DNA of 64,000 nucleotides from Chitinophaga pinensis (GCA_902167325.1 LR632930.1:4402001-4466000); one strand, 5' to 3'; positions 41,931-50,365 are shown, counted from the first letter of the stretch. The notes: generated from the sequence alone by a model not told the origin. Made by a program: numbers and translations.

Positions 41931-42347
41931 TCAGAACTTCTCCAGGCCGGAGAAGAAGAAATTGCCTTCGATAGCTGCGTTTTCGTCAGAATCGGAACCG
42001 TGAACTGCGTTACGGCCGATAGACTCAGCGTAGATCTTACGGATGGTACCTTCCTCAGCCTGAGCAGGGTTGGTAGCACCGATCAGTTTGCGGAAATCTT
42101 CCACTGCGTTGTCTTTTTCCAGGATCGCTGCTACAATGTGGCCGCTGCTCATGAATTCAACCAGCTCACCGTAGAAAGGGCGCTCTTTGTGAACTGCATA
42201 GAATTCACCGGCTTTCTCAGCGGAAAGACGGAGTTGTTTCATCGCTACAATGCGGAAGCCTGCTGCGCAGATCTTGTCCAGAATGCCGCCGATGTGACCG
42301 TTAGACACAGCGTCGGGCTTGATCATGGTGAAAGTTTTGTTGCTCAT
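41931..42347 (-). CDS. ndk: Nucleoside diphosphate kinase
   Basis: 138 aa enzyme transferring phosphate between nucleoside di- and triphosphates. It starts TFTMIKPDAVSNGHIGGI and has the active-site region MSSGHIVAAIL, with the catalytic histidine conserved, and the C-terminal ESIGRNAVHGSDSDENA. The length is normal. It has its own promoter box within an inverted repeat and its own terminator; divergent from nrnA. Confidence 0.96.
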   Translation of the reverse strand: MSNKTFTMIKPDAVSNGHIGGILDKICAAGFRIVAMKQLRLSAEKAGEFYAVHKERPFYGELVEFMSSGHIVAAILEKDNAVEDFRKLIGATNPAQAEEGTIRKIYAESIGRNAVHGSDSDENAAIEGNFFFSGLEKF

Positions 42348-42392
42348 ATTGGTAATTAGTCGTTATACGTGAGTTATTGCCTTTTTGCGCCG

Positions 42393-42416
42393 CAAAAGTA
42401 ATCACATTTTGATTAC
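42393..42416 (-). promoter_or_regulatory. ndk promoter box TACTTTTG overlapping inverted repeat GTAATC-N7-GATTAC
   Basis: The -7 box is at 42393-42400 (minus strand). A perfect 6-bp inverted repeat at 42398-42403 and 42411-42416 overlaps it, so a repressor bound there could block the promoter. Confidence 0.4.
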
Positions 42417-42529
42417 CCGTAAAAAATTTTGAAATTCTGGCTCAAATGGTGAACTTCGCACTTCATTTGCCTAAACGAAAATGAGCCGCTCACAAGGCGG
42501 AAGCACCTTAAAAAAACATAGTTTCCGGA

Positions 42530-43534
42530 ATGAAGCCGATAGAGGACATTAAGCCACTGCTAGAAAGCCCCAAAAAGGTAATCATCACGATGCATCAGAA
42601 ACCGGATGCCGACGCCATGGGCTCTTCGCTGGCCATGTACCACTACCTGCGGCGCAAAGGTCACGACGTTACCGTTATTTCTCCCACCAACTTCCCTGAC
42701 TTCCTGAAATGGATGCCGGGGTGCGAAACGGTCCTCGATTTCGAATCGCAGAACGAAAAAGCCCTCAAAGCCCTCACCGGCACCGAGATCCTCTTCTGCC
42801 TCGATTTCAACGCCATGAGCCGCACCAAAAACATGGAGTCCCACCTGGAAAAGCTCCAGTGCGTGAAAGTCCTCATCGACCATCACCTGGAACCCCAGCC
42901 CGTGTTCGACTTCGGCGTGAGCGACACTTCCGCCGCCTCTACCGCACAACTCGTTTACGAGATCATCTACCGCCTCGGAGATGAACATTATATCGATAAC
43001 GACATTGCCCAGTGTATTTATGCCGGTACCATGACCGATACCGGATCTTTCCGCTTCGCCTCCACCAGCGCCCGCGTACACCGTATGGTGGCCGATCTGC
43101 TGGAAAGAGGGCTGGAACATGAATACATCCACCAGGCCATTTACGATAACTTCCTCGAAAACCGCCTCCGTTTCATCGGCCACAGCCTCCTGAACCGGAT
43201 GGAAGTGTTTTATGAAGCCAATACCGCCATGATGGCCATCCCTTACAGCGACCTGAAAAGGTTCGATTTACAGACAGGGGATACAGAAGGACTGGTAAAT
43301 TTCCTTTTATCCATCCAAGGCATTAAATTAGCAGCGCTGATCATCGACCGGAACTCGGAAGTAAAGCTGTCTTTCCGCTCCAAAGGCAATTTCGACGTAA
43401 ATACCTTTGCCCGGAAATACTTCGAAGGAGGCGGGCACTTCAACGCCTCCGGAGGCCGCAGCTCCGATCCGCTCGACCGCACCGTGCAACGCTTTATCAG
43501 AGCTATGCACGAAAACGAAGACATTTTGCAATAA
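42530..43534 (+). CDS. nrnA: DHH-family bifunctional oligoribonuclease / PAP phosphatase (NrnA)
   Basis: 334 aa. The DHH domain contains MHQKPDADAMGSSLAMY near the N-terminus, LDFNAMSRT, the namesake LIDHHLEPQ and DTGSFRFASTSARVH, all metal ligands. The C-terminal DHHA1 domain shows SFRSKGNFDVNTFARKYFEG and GGHFNASGGRS. NrnA degrades nano-RNAs and hydrolyses 3'-phosphoadenosine 5'-phosphate. The FKBP lipoprotein gene follows 60 bp downstream on the same strand. Confidence 0.93.
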   Translation: MKPIEDIKPLLESPKKVIITMHQKPDADAMGSSLAMYHYLRRKGHDVTVISPTNFPDFLKWMPGCETVLDFESQNEKALKALTGTEILFCLDFNAMSRTKNMESHLEKLQCVKVLIDHHLEPQPVFDFGVSDTSAASTAQLVYEIIYRLGDEHYIDNDIAQCIYAGTMTDTGSFRFASTSARVHRMVADLLERGLEHEYIHQAIYDNFLENRLRFIGHSLLNRMEVFYEANTAMMAIPYSDLKRFDLQTGDTEGLVNFLLSIQGIKLAALIIDRNSEVKLSFRSKGNFDVNTFARKYFEGGGHFNASGGRSSDPLDRTVQRFIRAMHENEDILQ

Positions 43535-43594
43535 CCTGGACCTGCCACTTAACAATGGCTTGTCCCACACACGTTCATAAACTCAATCGTTAAG

Positions 43595-44479
43595 ATGAAA
43601 ACAAACAATCTGTTACTTGTTGCGCTGGGAGGCCTCGCTTTGGCCAGCTGCGGTAAAAGCGGCCCGAGAAAGACCCCGGGTGGCATTGACTTCACCGTTC
43701 CTAAAGAAGGTAAAGGCGATAAGCTGAAAGAAGGCGATACCATCGTGGTGCACTTCTCTTCTTACCTGAACGACTCTCTCCTGATGTCTTCCCGCGAGCA
43801 GGCACCTACCGGTATGCCCCTCGTTCTGCAGAAATCAATGAACAAGTACGATCTCATGGACGGTTTCGCCATGCTGACCGAAGGTGACTCCGCCGTGTTC
43901 ATGCTGCCTGTAGACTCCATGCCCCAAATGCCTCCCATGGCTAAAAAAGGCGACGTAATGAAAGTTGCGTTCGTGGTAGACAGCAAGTACTCTTCCGCTA
44001 AACAAAACGAGAAAGACGAAAAGGAAATCGCTGAATACATCAAGAAAAACAACCTGAACACCCGCAAATCTCCCAAAGGCGTTTACATCGCCGAGACCGT
44101 TGCAGGTACAGGCGTACAGGCTAAAGCCGGCGACGAAGTTTCCGTAAACTACACCGGTAAACTGCTGGATGGTACCAAGTTTGATTCCAATACCGACAGC
44201 ACCCTGCGCCCCGGCATGCCGCTGGAGCCCCTGAAATTCAACGTAGGCGAAGGCCGCGTAATTGCAGGCTGGGATGATGCACTGGCTCAGCTGAAAGTGG
44301 GTTCTAAAGCCACTATCGTGATCCCGTCTTCCCTCGCATACGGTCTGAACGGCTCCGGTCCCTTCATTAAACCGAACAGCATCCTCGTTTTCGACGTGGA
44401 ACTCCTGGACGTGAAACCCGCTGCTGCTCAGCCCGCACCTGGCGCAGTTCCCCCGCCGCCCCCGGCACCTTCCAAATAA
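43595..44479 (+). CDS. FKBP-type peptidyl-prolyl isomerase lipoprotein
   Basis: 294 aa. A lipoprotein signal (GGLALASCGKSG, cysteine about residue 19) anchors it in a membrane facing the periplasm. Two FKBP-like modules follow: a degenerate one (about 45-130, GDTIVVHFSSYLNDSLL) and a canonical C-terminal one (about 175-275) with VSVNYTGKLLDGTKFDSN, GWDDALAQLKVGSKATIVIP and LAYGLNGSGPFIKPNSILVF. A proline-rich tail (PPPPPAPSK) ends the protein. It is likely a folding factor for exported proteins. Its terminator is one copy of the 51-bp repeat. Confidence 0.9.
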   Translation: MKTNNLLLVALGGLALASCGKSGPRKTPGGIDFTVPKEGKGDKLKEGDTIVVHFSSYLNDSLLMSSREQAPTGMPLVLQKSMNKYDLMDGFAMLTEGDSAVFMLPVDSMPQMPPMAKKGDVMKVAFVVDSKYSSAKQNEKDEKEIAEYIKKNNLNTRKSPKGVYIAETVAGTGVQAKAGDEVSVNYTGKLLDGTKFDSNTDSTLRPGMPLEPLKFNVGEGRVIAGWDDALAQLKVGSKATIVIPSSLAYGLNGSGPFIKPNSILVFDVELLDVKPAAAQPAPGAVPPPPPAPSK

Positions 44480-44486
44480 GCAATAG

Positions 44487-44537
44487 ATTGCCTATATGCA
44501 AAGCCCGTCCCCACCAGGACGGGCTTTCTTTTTACCC
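44487..44537 (+). repeat. 51-bp direct repeat, copy 1 (contains FKBP terminator)
   Basis: Begins 7 bp after the FKBP stop. It matches 45202-45252 at 47 of 51 positions and contains the terminator AAGCCCGTCC.. / GGACGGGCTT with T-run. Confidence 0.9.
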
Positions 44538-44611
44538 CTTAAACCAGTATTTTGTTAAACAGTTTCCCAAATGGGGGAATTAGAGGTAAATTAATTGCAT
44601 AAAAAAGTAAG

Positions 44612-45199
44612 ATGAAATTTATAAAAGAAGTAAATGAGATTCTTCCCTATGACAGGGAACTATATATTGATTATTTAAGCGGTGAAACGCAGTCACCTGT
44701 AGTGTGGTATGGTGTTTCATTTCAAATATCAGCTAATAGCGAAGCGCAGACAAATGCTAGAAAAACTGAGGCTTATGAAAGTTTGTTGAAGAGGATTATT
44801 TTGAAATTTGATAGTAAGTCACTTTGGATTGTTAATCATGATGATAAAGACCTGAAATGGCTACCAAAAAAAGGGGACAATTTAAGTTCCTTGAGAGCAC
44901 TATTCGCTCAATATGGAGTTCTTAATAAATTTAGCGGTGCATTGATATTTACACAAGATGAATTGCTGGCAATCTTTCCGGAGTTAATTGCATATCCGCG
45001 AGTTGTTTTACAGGATGATGTATTTCTGTATAAAGATTTGGATATTTCACACAATACACTACCGTTAGTTATTAAGATATCAGGTCATTTTAATATTGAC
45101 TTTCTGAGTACGGATTTATCCTTTTTGAAAGGGCTTGTGAAGGACTTGTCCGATGAAACATTCGATGTAAAAGCATACCAGGGAACATCACTTTATTAA
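44612..45199 (+). CDS. AT-rich orphan gene, function unknown
   Basis: 195 aa. I recognise no family. The protein is acidic, without signal peptide or membrane helices, with a mixed alpha/beta feel (WIVNHDDKDLKWLPKKGDN, VLQDDVFLYKDLD). Some features recall immunity proteins of polymorphic toxins, but that is only an impression. Base use is clearly foreign: 62 of 180 bases tallied within the gene are G or C (34%), against about 58% in a neighbouring stretch of the FKBP gene. It stands alone between two copies of a 51-bp terminator repeat, which suggests acquisition by transfer. Confidence 0.7.
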   Translation: MKFIKEVNEILPYDRELYIDYLSGETQSPVVWYGVSFQISANSEAQTNARKTEAYESLLKRIILKFDSKSLWIVNHDDKDLKWLPKKGDNLSSLRALFAQYGVLNKFSGALIFTQDELLAIFPELIAYPRVVLQDDVFLYKDLDISHNTLPLVIKISGHFNIDFLSTDLSFLKGLVKDLSDETFDVKAYQGTSLY

Positions 45200-45201
45200 G
45201 A

Positions 45202-45252
45202 ATTGCCTATACACATAGCCCGTCCCCACCAGGACGGGCTTTCTTCTTACCC
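45202..45252 (+). repeat. 51-bp direct repeat, copy 2 (terminator of the orphan gene)
   Basis: Starts 2 bp after the orphan stop codon. Same terminator hairpin as copy 1; four mismatches in 51. The two copies are offset by 715 bp. Confidence 0.9.
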
Positions 45253-45291
45253 ATAATACCCAAATCCTCCAAACAGGCGCATTTATGCCAG

Positions 45292-45412
45292 CTTACCCCA
45301 CCTTTCCTTCGCCTTACCTTCACCTCTGAAGCACAGCTCCTCCACCTTTACTTCACATATACTTCAGGGTTACTTCAGGTATAATGTAGGGGTAATGTAG
45401 GTATAAGGTTTT
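45292..45412. repeat. 11-bp periodic array, 11 units
   Basis: Eleven consecutive 11-bp units. Several neighbours match at 8-9 of 11: for example unit 8, GTTACTTCAGG, differs from unit 7 at two positions, and units 9 and 10 share the last nine bases, TAATGTAGG. It begins 39 bp past the orphan gene's terminator and ends before the convergent DCC gene. Confidence 0.78.
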
Positions 45413-45679
45413 CAAAAGTGCCTCTAACCCTTTGCTGTATTGGGTTTCAAAAAAAGGGTACCCAATGTTTAGTACAGATTGACGCACTCCCAACTCAGAA
45501 ATGCGAGTATAGTATCAGAATGTCGTTAATTAAATATCATTATTGGCCATTTTGTTTAGCAGTCCTAAATAAACCTGCCTTTTTCAGACTTTAAGTACCC
45601 TTTAAACCATGCTTAAGTTATCATGTAAGCAGGTTTTAACGGCTTTTTATAGTGGCTAAAGCATAGGATAAGGCCATAA

Positions 45680-45711
45680 AAAAGCCGCTCCACGGTAGTG
45701 AAGCGGCTTTT
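45680..45711 (-). terminator. Terminator of the DCC gene (minus strand)
   Basis: AAAAGCCGCT / AGCGGCTTTT with a 12-nt loop. Confidence 0.82.
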
Positions 45712-45732
45712 TCTATGTTGGTAAGTCCAAAA

Positions 45733-46131
45733 TCAGAGGAATTTACGCCTGACCCGTTCATCGGGCACCATACAGGCATCCATCTTCCCGAACCAGCGGT
45801 ACCGGTTCCGGGCTATCCAGTCGTACACCGCATTCCGGATAAATGCAGGAACAATGATAAACGCCCATAAGAGGCTCACAGGGAAGCCGAGGTGCCTGGC
45901 GGTATGCAGGGCCGCTGCGCTCTTTAAACTGGCTCTCCGGCCTTCTATCAGCACAAAAGAGTCGGTTTTGGAAGGGTCTATACCATGTTGGGCCAGTAAG
46001 GCCTGTCCGGCTTCGGATTGCAGGGGGGCGAAACGGAAATGATCTTTCCGGTCGTGCCGCAGTACGAAGTTGACGCTGCCATTGCAGAAACGGCACACGC
46101 CATCGAACAGGATAATGGCCTTGTCATCCAT
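45733..46131 (-). CDS. DCC-family thiol-disulfide oxidoreductase-like protein (DUF393)
   Basis: 132 aa. It begins IILFDGVCRFCNGSVNFVL, with the DxxCxxC signature that names the family, and continues with FAPLQSEAGQALL and the C-terminal NRYRWFGKMDACMVPDE. DUF393 proteins resemble thioredoxin-fold oxidoreductases; no substrate is established. Its ATG overlaps the purB stop by one base (TAATG), so it is translated with purB. Confidence 0.9.
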   Translation of the reverse strand: MDDKAIILFDGVCRFCNGSVNFVLRHDRKDHFRFAPLQSEAGQALLAQHGIDPSKTDSFVLIEGRRASLKSAAALHTARHLGFPVSLLWAFIIVPAFIRNAVYDWIARNRYRWFGKMDACMVPDERVRRKFL

Positions 46132-47471
46132 TAGTGGATACCGGTATAGTTATGCGGCGTAATGGCTTTCAGCTCTTTCTTAAGTGCGGCGGTGATCTTC
46201 AGTCCGTCGATGAACTTATGCATCGTTTTCTGTGTGATCGCCTCTCCGCCACGGGTCAGCTCTTTCAAAGCCTCATACGGCTGCGGGAAGTTCTCACGGC
46301 GCAGTACCGTCTGAATAGCTTCCGCTACCACAGCCCAGTTGTGCTCCAGGTCTTCATGCAGCTTGGCAGTATTGAGGATGAGTTTGTTCAGGCCCTTATC
46401 GAGGCTTTTCAGCGCCAGCAGGCTATGCGCGAAGGGAACACCGATGTTGCGAAGTACGGTAGAATCGGTAAGGTCGCGCTGCAGGCGGGAGATGGGCAGC
46501 TTGGCAGCCAGGTGCTCAAACAGGGCGTTGGCGATACCGAGGTTACCTTCGGCATTCTCGAAATCGATGGGGTTCACCTTATGCGGCATAGCGGAGGAAC
46601 CTACTTCGTTCTTCTTGATCTTCTGCTTGAAGTAGTCCATGGAAATGTAAGTCCACACATCGCGCGCAAAATCCACCAGCACATTGTTCACACGCTTCAG
46701 CGTATCGAACTGGGCTGCAATGTTATCATAATGCTCGATCTGGGTGGTATACTGCATACGCTGCAGGCCGAGGTTGTTGTTTACGAACTTGTTACCGAAC
46801 TTCTCCCAGTTAATAGCGGGGAAAGCCACGTGGTGGGCGTTGAAGTTACCGGTAGCTCCGCCAAATTTAGCTGCGAAGGGGATTTCGCCCAGCAGTTTGA
46901 TCTGGCCTTCGAGGCGCTCCACGAACACCTGTATCTCTTTACCGAGAATGGTGGGCGAAGCGGGCTGGCCGTGTGTGCGGGCCAGCATGGGGATGGCTTT
47001 CCAGTCTTTCGCCAGCTTCTTCAGGTGAATGATGAGGTTGGAGATAGCGGGGAGGTATACATGCTCAATTGCATCTTTCCAGAGCAGGGGGGTGGCGGTG
47101 TTGTTCACGTCCTGAGAGGTGAGGCCGAAGTGAACCCATTCCAGCTTATCTTCCAGTCCGAGTGCTTTCAGTTCATTTTTCAGGAAGTATTCCACGGCTT
47201 TCACGTCGTGGTTGGTTACTTTCTCGGTGTCTTTCACCAGCTGGGCCTGCTCCACGGTAAAGTCGCGGTAAATAGCGCGCAGGGCGGGAAGCTTGGCTTT
47301 GGGAAGGGTGAACAGCTTCTGTTCGGACAGGGCGATGAAGTATTCCACTTCCACCTGTACACGGTATCGAATCAACGCATATTCGGAAAAATAAGGGGCC
47401 AGTTCTTCGAGCTGACCTCTGTAACGCCCGTCTACCGGGGAAATAGCAGTTAAAGCTTGTAATTGCATCAT
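46131..47471 (-). CDS. purB: Adenylosuccinate lyase
   Basis: 446 aa enzyme cleaving SAICAR and adenylosuccinate in purine synthesis. It begins LTAISPVDGRYRGQLEEL, has HFGLTSQDVNNTA, TPMLARTHGQPASPT (here IPMLARTHGQPASP) and the fumarase/lyase signature GSSAMPHKVNPIDFENAEGN with the catalytic serine loop. Either of two adjacent ATGs (47471 or 47468) may be the start. The divergent mqnA frame would overlap it unless mqnA starts at its internal TTG. Confidence 0.96.
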   Translation of the reverse strand: MMQLQALTAISPVDGRYRGQLEELAPYFSEYALIRYRVQVEVEYFIALSEQKLFTLPKAKLPALRAIYRDFTVEQAQLVKDTEKVTNHDVKAVEYFLKNELKALGLEDKLEWVHFGLTSQDVNNTATPLLWKDAIEHVYLPAISNLIIHLKKLAKDWKAIPMLARTHGQPASPTILGKEIQVFVERLEGQIKLLGEIPFAAKFGGATGNFNAHHVAFPAINWEKFGNKFVNNNLGLQRMQYTTQIEHYDNIAAQFDTLKRVNNVLVDFARDVWTYISMDYFKQKIKKNEVGSSAMPHKVNPIDFENAEGNLGIANALFEHLAAKLPISRLQRDLTDSTVLRNIGVPFAHSLLALKSLDKGLNKLILNTAKLHEDLEHNWAVVAEAIQTVLRRENFPQPYEALKELTRGGEAITQKTMHKFIDGLKITAALKKELKAITPHNYTGIH

Positions 47472-47564
47472 GTTATTATTATCCTGTCAGTAAAGCCCCC
47501 GGTTTATCCCAAAGCAGGTAATTACGGGAATTACTTTAATTTAGCAGGCTCAAAATTACAGAAA

Positions 47565-48302
47565 TTGGAACGGAAAGTAAAAGTAGCAGCAGTAAGTTAT
47601 CTGAATACAAAGCCTTTGTTGTACGGATTCAGGGAACACCAGGTACTGCGGAACATGGAACTGACGGTGGATTACCCGGCTAAAATAGCCGGTCAGCTGA
47701 TAGATGGAACGGTAGATGTGGGACTGGTTCCGGTAGCGATTATCCCGAAATTGAAGGAATCTCATATAATTTCTGATTTCTGCATTGGTGCGGAAAGTCC
47801 GGTTGCATCCGTATGCCTCTTCAGCGAGGTGCCCTTGCAGGAGATAAAACGCATTTACCTTGATTATCAATCCCGTACTTCCGTAGCCCTCCTCAAAATT
47901 CTGGTACGCGAATACTGGAAACTGGATGTGGAGCTGGTGGAAACCGCCGATGCATATGAAGGGCTTATCAAAAGAACCGATGCCGGGCTGGTAATTGGCG
48001 ACCGCGCCCTGCGCCAGCGCCTCGTGTCTCCCTTCATTTACGACCTCGCTGAGCATTGGATCCGGTTTACCAGCCTGCCTTTCGTATTTGCCGCCTGGGT
48101 GAGCAACAAGCCGCTGCCTGTAGAGTTCATCCAGCAGTTTAACGATGCCAATGCCATCGGACTGAACAATATCCCCACTGTTGTGGCGGAAAACGCATAT
48201 CCCCACTATGACCTGACGGTGTATTACACCCAGAACATCAGCTACCGGCTTACGCCGTCGAAGCGGCAGGGACTACAGCGTTTTTTGAGCTACCTGCAAT
48301 AA
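47565..48302 (+). CDS. mqnA: Chorismate dehydratase, futalosine menaquinone pathway (MqnA)
   Basis: 245 aa from a TTG at 47565. Recognised by the N-terminal KVAAVSYLNTKPLLYG, VDVGLVPVAIIPKL, ESPVASVCLFSEVPL and the conserved AGLVIGDRALR. MqnA converts chorismate to 3-enolpyruvoyl-benzoate, the first step of the futalosine route to menaquinone, implying this organism lacks or supplements the classical Men pathway. No ATG or GTG is in frame between the purB start and the conserved domain; the longer frame from 47463 would overlap purB and add atypical sequence. Confidence 0.88.
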   Translation: MERKVKVAAVSYLNTKPLLYGFREHQVLRNMELTVDYPAKIAGQLIDGTVDVGLVPVAIIPKLKESHIISDFCIGAESPVASVCLFSEVPLQEIKRIYLDYQSRTSVALLKILVREYWKLDVELVETADAYEGLIKRTDAGLVIGDRALRQRLVSPFIYDLAEHWIRFTSLPFVFAAWVSNKPLPVEFIQQFNDANAIGLNNIPTVVAENAYPHYDLTVYYTQNISYRLTPSKRQGLQRFLSYLQ

Positions 48303-48347
48303 TCCCGCAGGATTTGCTTAAATTAGAATAGAAGCAAATCTGTCTGT

Positions 48348-49001
48348 ATGAAGATCGCCATCCTCGGGTCGGGCGACGTTGGGTTGACTTTGGCCGCCGG
48401 CTTTCAGCAGCGCGGCCATCAAGTGATGATCGGGACCCGGCACACCCAAAAGGAAGGCTTGCAGCAATGGCTGGCGGAACACGCTGCCATCTTAGCGGGC
48501 ACCTACTCGGAAACTGCCGCTTTCGGGGACATCGTGGTGCTATGCACCGGGTGGACCGGCACCAAATCCGCCATAGAGCTGGCCGGGATCTGGAATTTCA
48601 AGAAAAAGATAGTGATCGACGTAACCAATCCGCTCGACGGCCAGGGGCCCGACACGGAGGGGCGCCTGCACCTCGCCACCGGCCATGCCAAATCAGGCGG
48701 GGAGCAGGTACAGCGCTGGCTGCAGGAATCGCACGTCGTTAAAGCCCTCAACACCATCGGTAACCAAAGCATGGTGGAACCCTCTTTTACAGAGGGCACG
48801 CCCGCCATGTTCATTGCCGGCAACGATGATCTCGCCAAACTGGCGGTTACCGACATTCTGGGGCAGCTGGGCTGGAAAGATGTGATTGATACGGGAGACA
48901 TTGCCATGAGCCGCCACCTCGAAGCCATGGCCGTTGTATGGTGCGCCATCGGTTTCCGTAAAGGCAGCTGGGGCCACGCCTTCGCCCTTCTCCGCAAATA
49001 G
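48348..49001 (+). CDS. NAD(P)-binding oxidoreductase (F420-dependent NADP reductase-like)
   Basis: 217 aa with one Rossmann domain: IAILGSGDVGLTLAAGFQQR at the N-terminus, then IGTRHT (a phosphate-binding position typical of NADPH use), VVLCTGWTGT, VIDVTNPL and KALNTIGNQSMVEP. This is the pattern of the NADP oxidoreductase coenzyme-F420-dependent family, widespread in bacteria without F420, where substrates are unknown. Its stop is one base before the convergent MFS gene. Confidence 0.82.
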   Translation: MKIAILGSGDVGLTLAAGFQQRGHQVMIGTRHTQKEGLQQWLAEHAAILAGTYSETAAFGDIVVLCTGWTGTKSAIELAGIWNFKKKIVIDVTNPLDGQGPDTEGRLHLATGHAKSGGEQVQRWLQESHVVKALNTIGNQSMVEPSFTEGTPAMFIAGNDDLAKLAVTDILGQLGWKDVIDTGDIAMSRHLEAMAVVWCAIGFRKGSWGHAFALLRK

Positions 49002-49002
49002 A

Positions 49003-50232
49003 TCAGGCCGCTGCGGCCGCACTTTTATGCTTACGGAACGCCCGGATGGCCAGTACTGCGCCCAGAAGGGTAAGAATTGAAGCCATCGCGAAAGGCGCCG
49101 CCGGAAAGTAGACCGGTGCCCCTTCCTGCGTGCTGAAGTGGAACAGGCCCGTCATCAGCAAAGGTCCTATGATGTTCGTTAAACTGATAAGGCTGGTAAA
49201 CGTACCCTGCAGCTCCCCCTGTTCATTGGGCGGCACCTGGTTGGAGATCACGCCCTGCAGACTTGGCCCGAATATCCCTCCAAGGCCGTATAGCCCCAGG
49301 ATCGGGAACATCATCCATCCCTCCTTAGCCAGGGCAAATAGCAGGAAAGAAGTACCATAAATCAAAAGCCCGATGTATACCGCCCGGTGATACCCGAGCT
49401 TCGGCAATACGATGCGGATCAGCCCGCCCTGTACGATAATAAGCATCAGCCCCGCGAAGGAAAGAGAATATCCCACCATCGACTCAGACCAATTGAATAC
49501 AAACATGGTATAGTACGTCCAGTTACTCTGGATGGCGTGAATAGCCGTATAGATAAGGGCTACGGAACCCAGCAGCGGGTAGATGTACCGGTATTTCTTC
49601 ATTTGCTGCAGACCGCCCCAGGGGTTGGCGCGCGACCATTCAAAAGGCCGGCGGTTCTCGGGTTTCAGCGACTCGGGGAGGATGAAGTAGCCATATATCG
49701 CGTTCAGGAGGGAAAGCCCCGCCGTAAGGAAGAATGGCGCCCGCAGTCCCCAGGTGTGGCTGACCAGCCCCCCGATTACCGGTCCGAGCATAAAACCGAT
49801 GCCTACGGCCATGCCCAGCAGCCCGAAGTTCTGGGCGCGCTTTTCAGGGGTACTTACATCGGCGATATAGGCGGAGGCGGCGGTCATGCTGGCGCCCGTA
49901 ATCCCGATAAATATCCTGCCTACGAATAGCCAGAAGATATTGGGGGCATATGCAAGAAACAGGTAATCGATCCCCATACCGGCCATGGAAAGCAGCAATA
50001 CCGGCCGCCGGCCGTACTTATCGCTGAGGCCTCCCAGGATGGGGGCAAAGAAGAATTGCATGAAGGCGTAGGCGAAGGTAAGCCAGCCGCCATACCACGA
50101 TGCATCGCTTTCATTGCCGCCGATCAGTTGTTCTATCAGCTTTGGCACTACGGGCATGATGATCCCGAATCCTATGAAGTCAATTAATAAAGTAATGAAA
50201 ATGAAGGTCAAAGGACCCGAGAAACGCCGCAT
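49003..50232 (-). CDS. MFS transporter, TCR/Tet type (12 TM)
   Basis: 409 aa with twelve membrane helices. It shows ITLLIDFIGFGIIMPVVP near the N-terminus, the loop motif LGGLSDKYGRRPVLL between helices 2 and 3, and GPVIGGLV in helix 5, as in tetracycline/multidrug antiporters. The substrate cannot be inferred. The start at 50232 is chosen because the -7 promoter box (50251-50258) overlaps the alternative start at 50253, leaving that one outside the transcript. Confidence 0.9.
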   Translation of the reverse strand: MRRFSGPLTFIFITLLIDFIGFGIIMPVVPKLIEQLIGGNESDASWYGGWLTFAYAFMQFFFAPILGGLSDKYGRRPVLLLSMAGMGIDYLFLAYAPNIFWLFVGRIFIGITGASMTAASAYIADVSTPEKRAQNFGLLGMAVGIGFMLGPVIGGLVSHTWGLRAPFFLTAGLSLLNAIYGYFILPESLKPENRRPFEWSRANPWGGLQQMKKYRYIYPLLGSVALIYTAIHAIQSNWTYYTMFVFNWSESMVGYSLSFAGLMLIIVQGGLIRIVLPKLGYHRAVYIGLLIYGTSFLLFALAKEGWMMFPILGLYGLGGIFGPSLQGVISNQVPPNEQGELQGTFTSLISLTNIIGPLLMTGLFHFSTQEGAPVYFPAAPFAMASILTLLGAVLAIRAFRKHKSAAAAA

Positions 50233-50250
50233 ATTGTGGTGAAATTTGCG

Positions 50251-50258
50251 CAAAGCTA
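50251..50258 (-). promoter_or_regulatory. -7 promoter box TAGCTTTG of the MFS gene (minus strand)
   Basis: TAnnTTTG on the minus strand, 18 bp before the ATG at 50232. Confidence 0.5.
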
Positions 50259-50365
50259 CAGGAATAGGGCTGTGAAAGTACTGTTAAATGACATACGCCA
50301 TTCATGGAATGATGTTTGCAAAACATTCCATATAGAAGCATTGTTTCACTTTTAAACCCTTTATT

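Larger units (their letters stand above)
45200..45732. other. Gene-free gap with repeat, periodic array and inverted repeats
   Basis: 533 bp: copy 2 of the terminator repeat, the 11-bp array 45292-45412, inverted repeats ATTGGGT/ACCCAAT (45439-45445, 45460-45466) and AAACCTGC/GCAGGTTT (45571-45578, 45629-45636), and the DCC gene terminator. I see no gene; the AT-rich part (45413-45660) could be decayed inserted DNA. Confidence 0.6.

Noticed and set aside
46134..47453. 439-codon open frame on the plus strand across purB
   Set aside because: Shadow of purB; the codons mirror those of the real gene and no family is recognisable.
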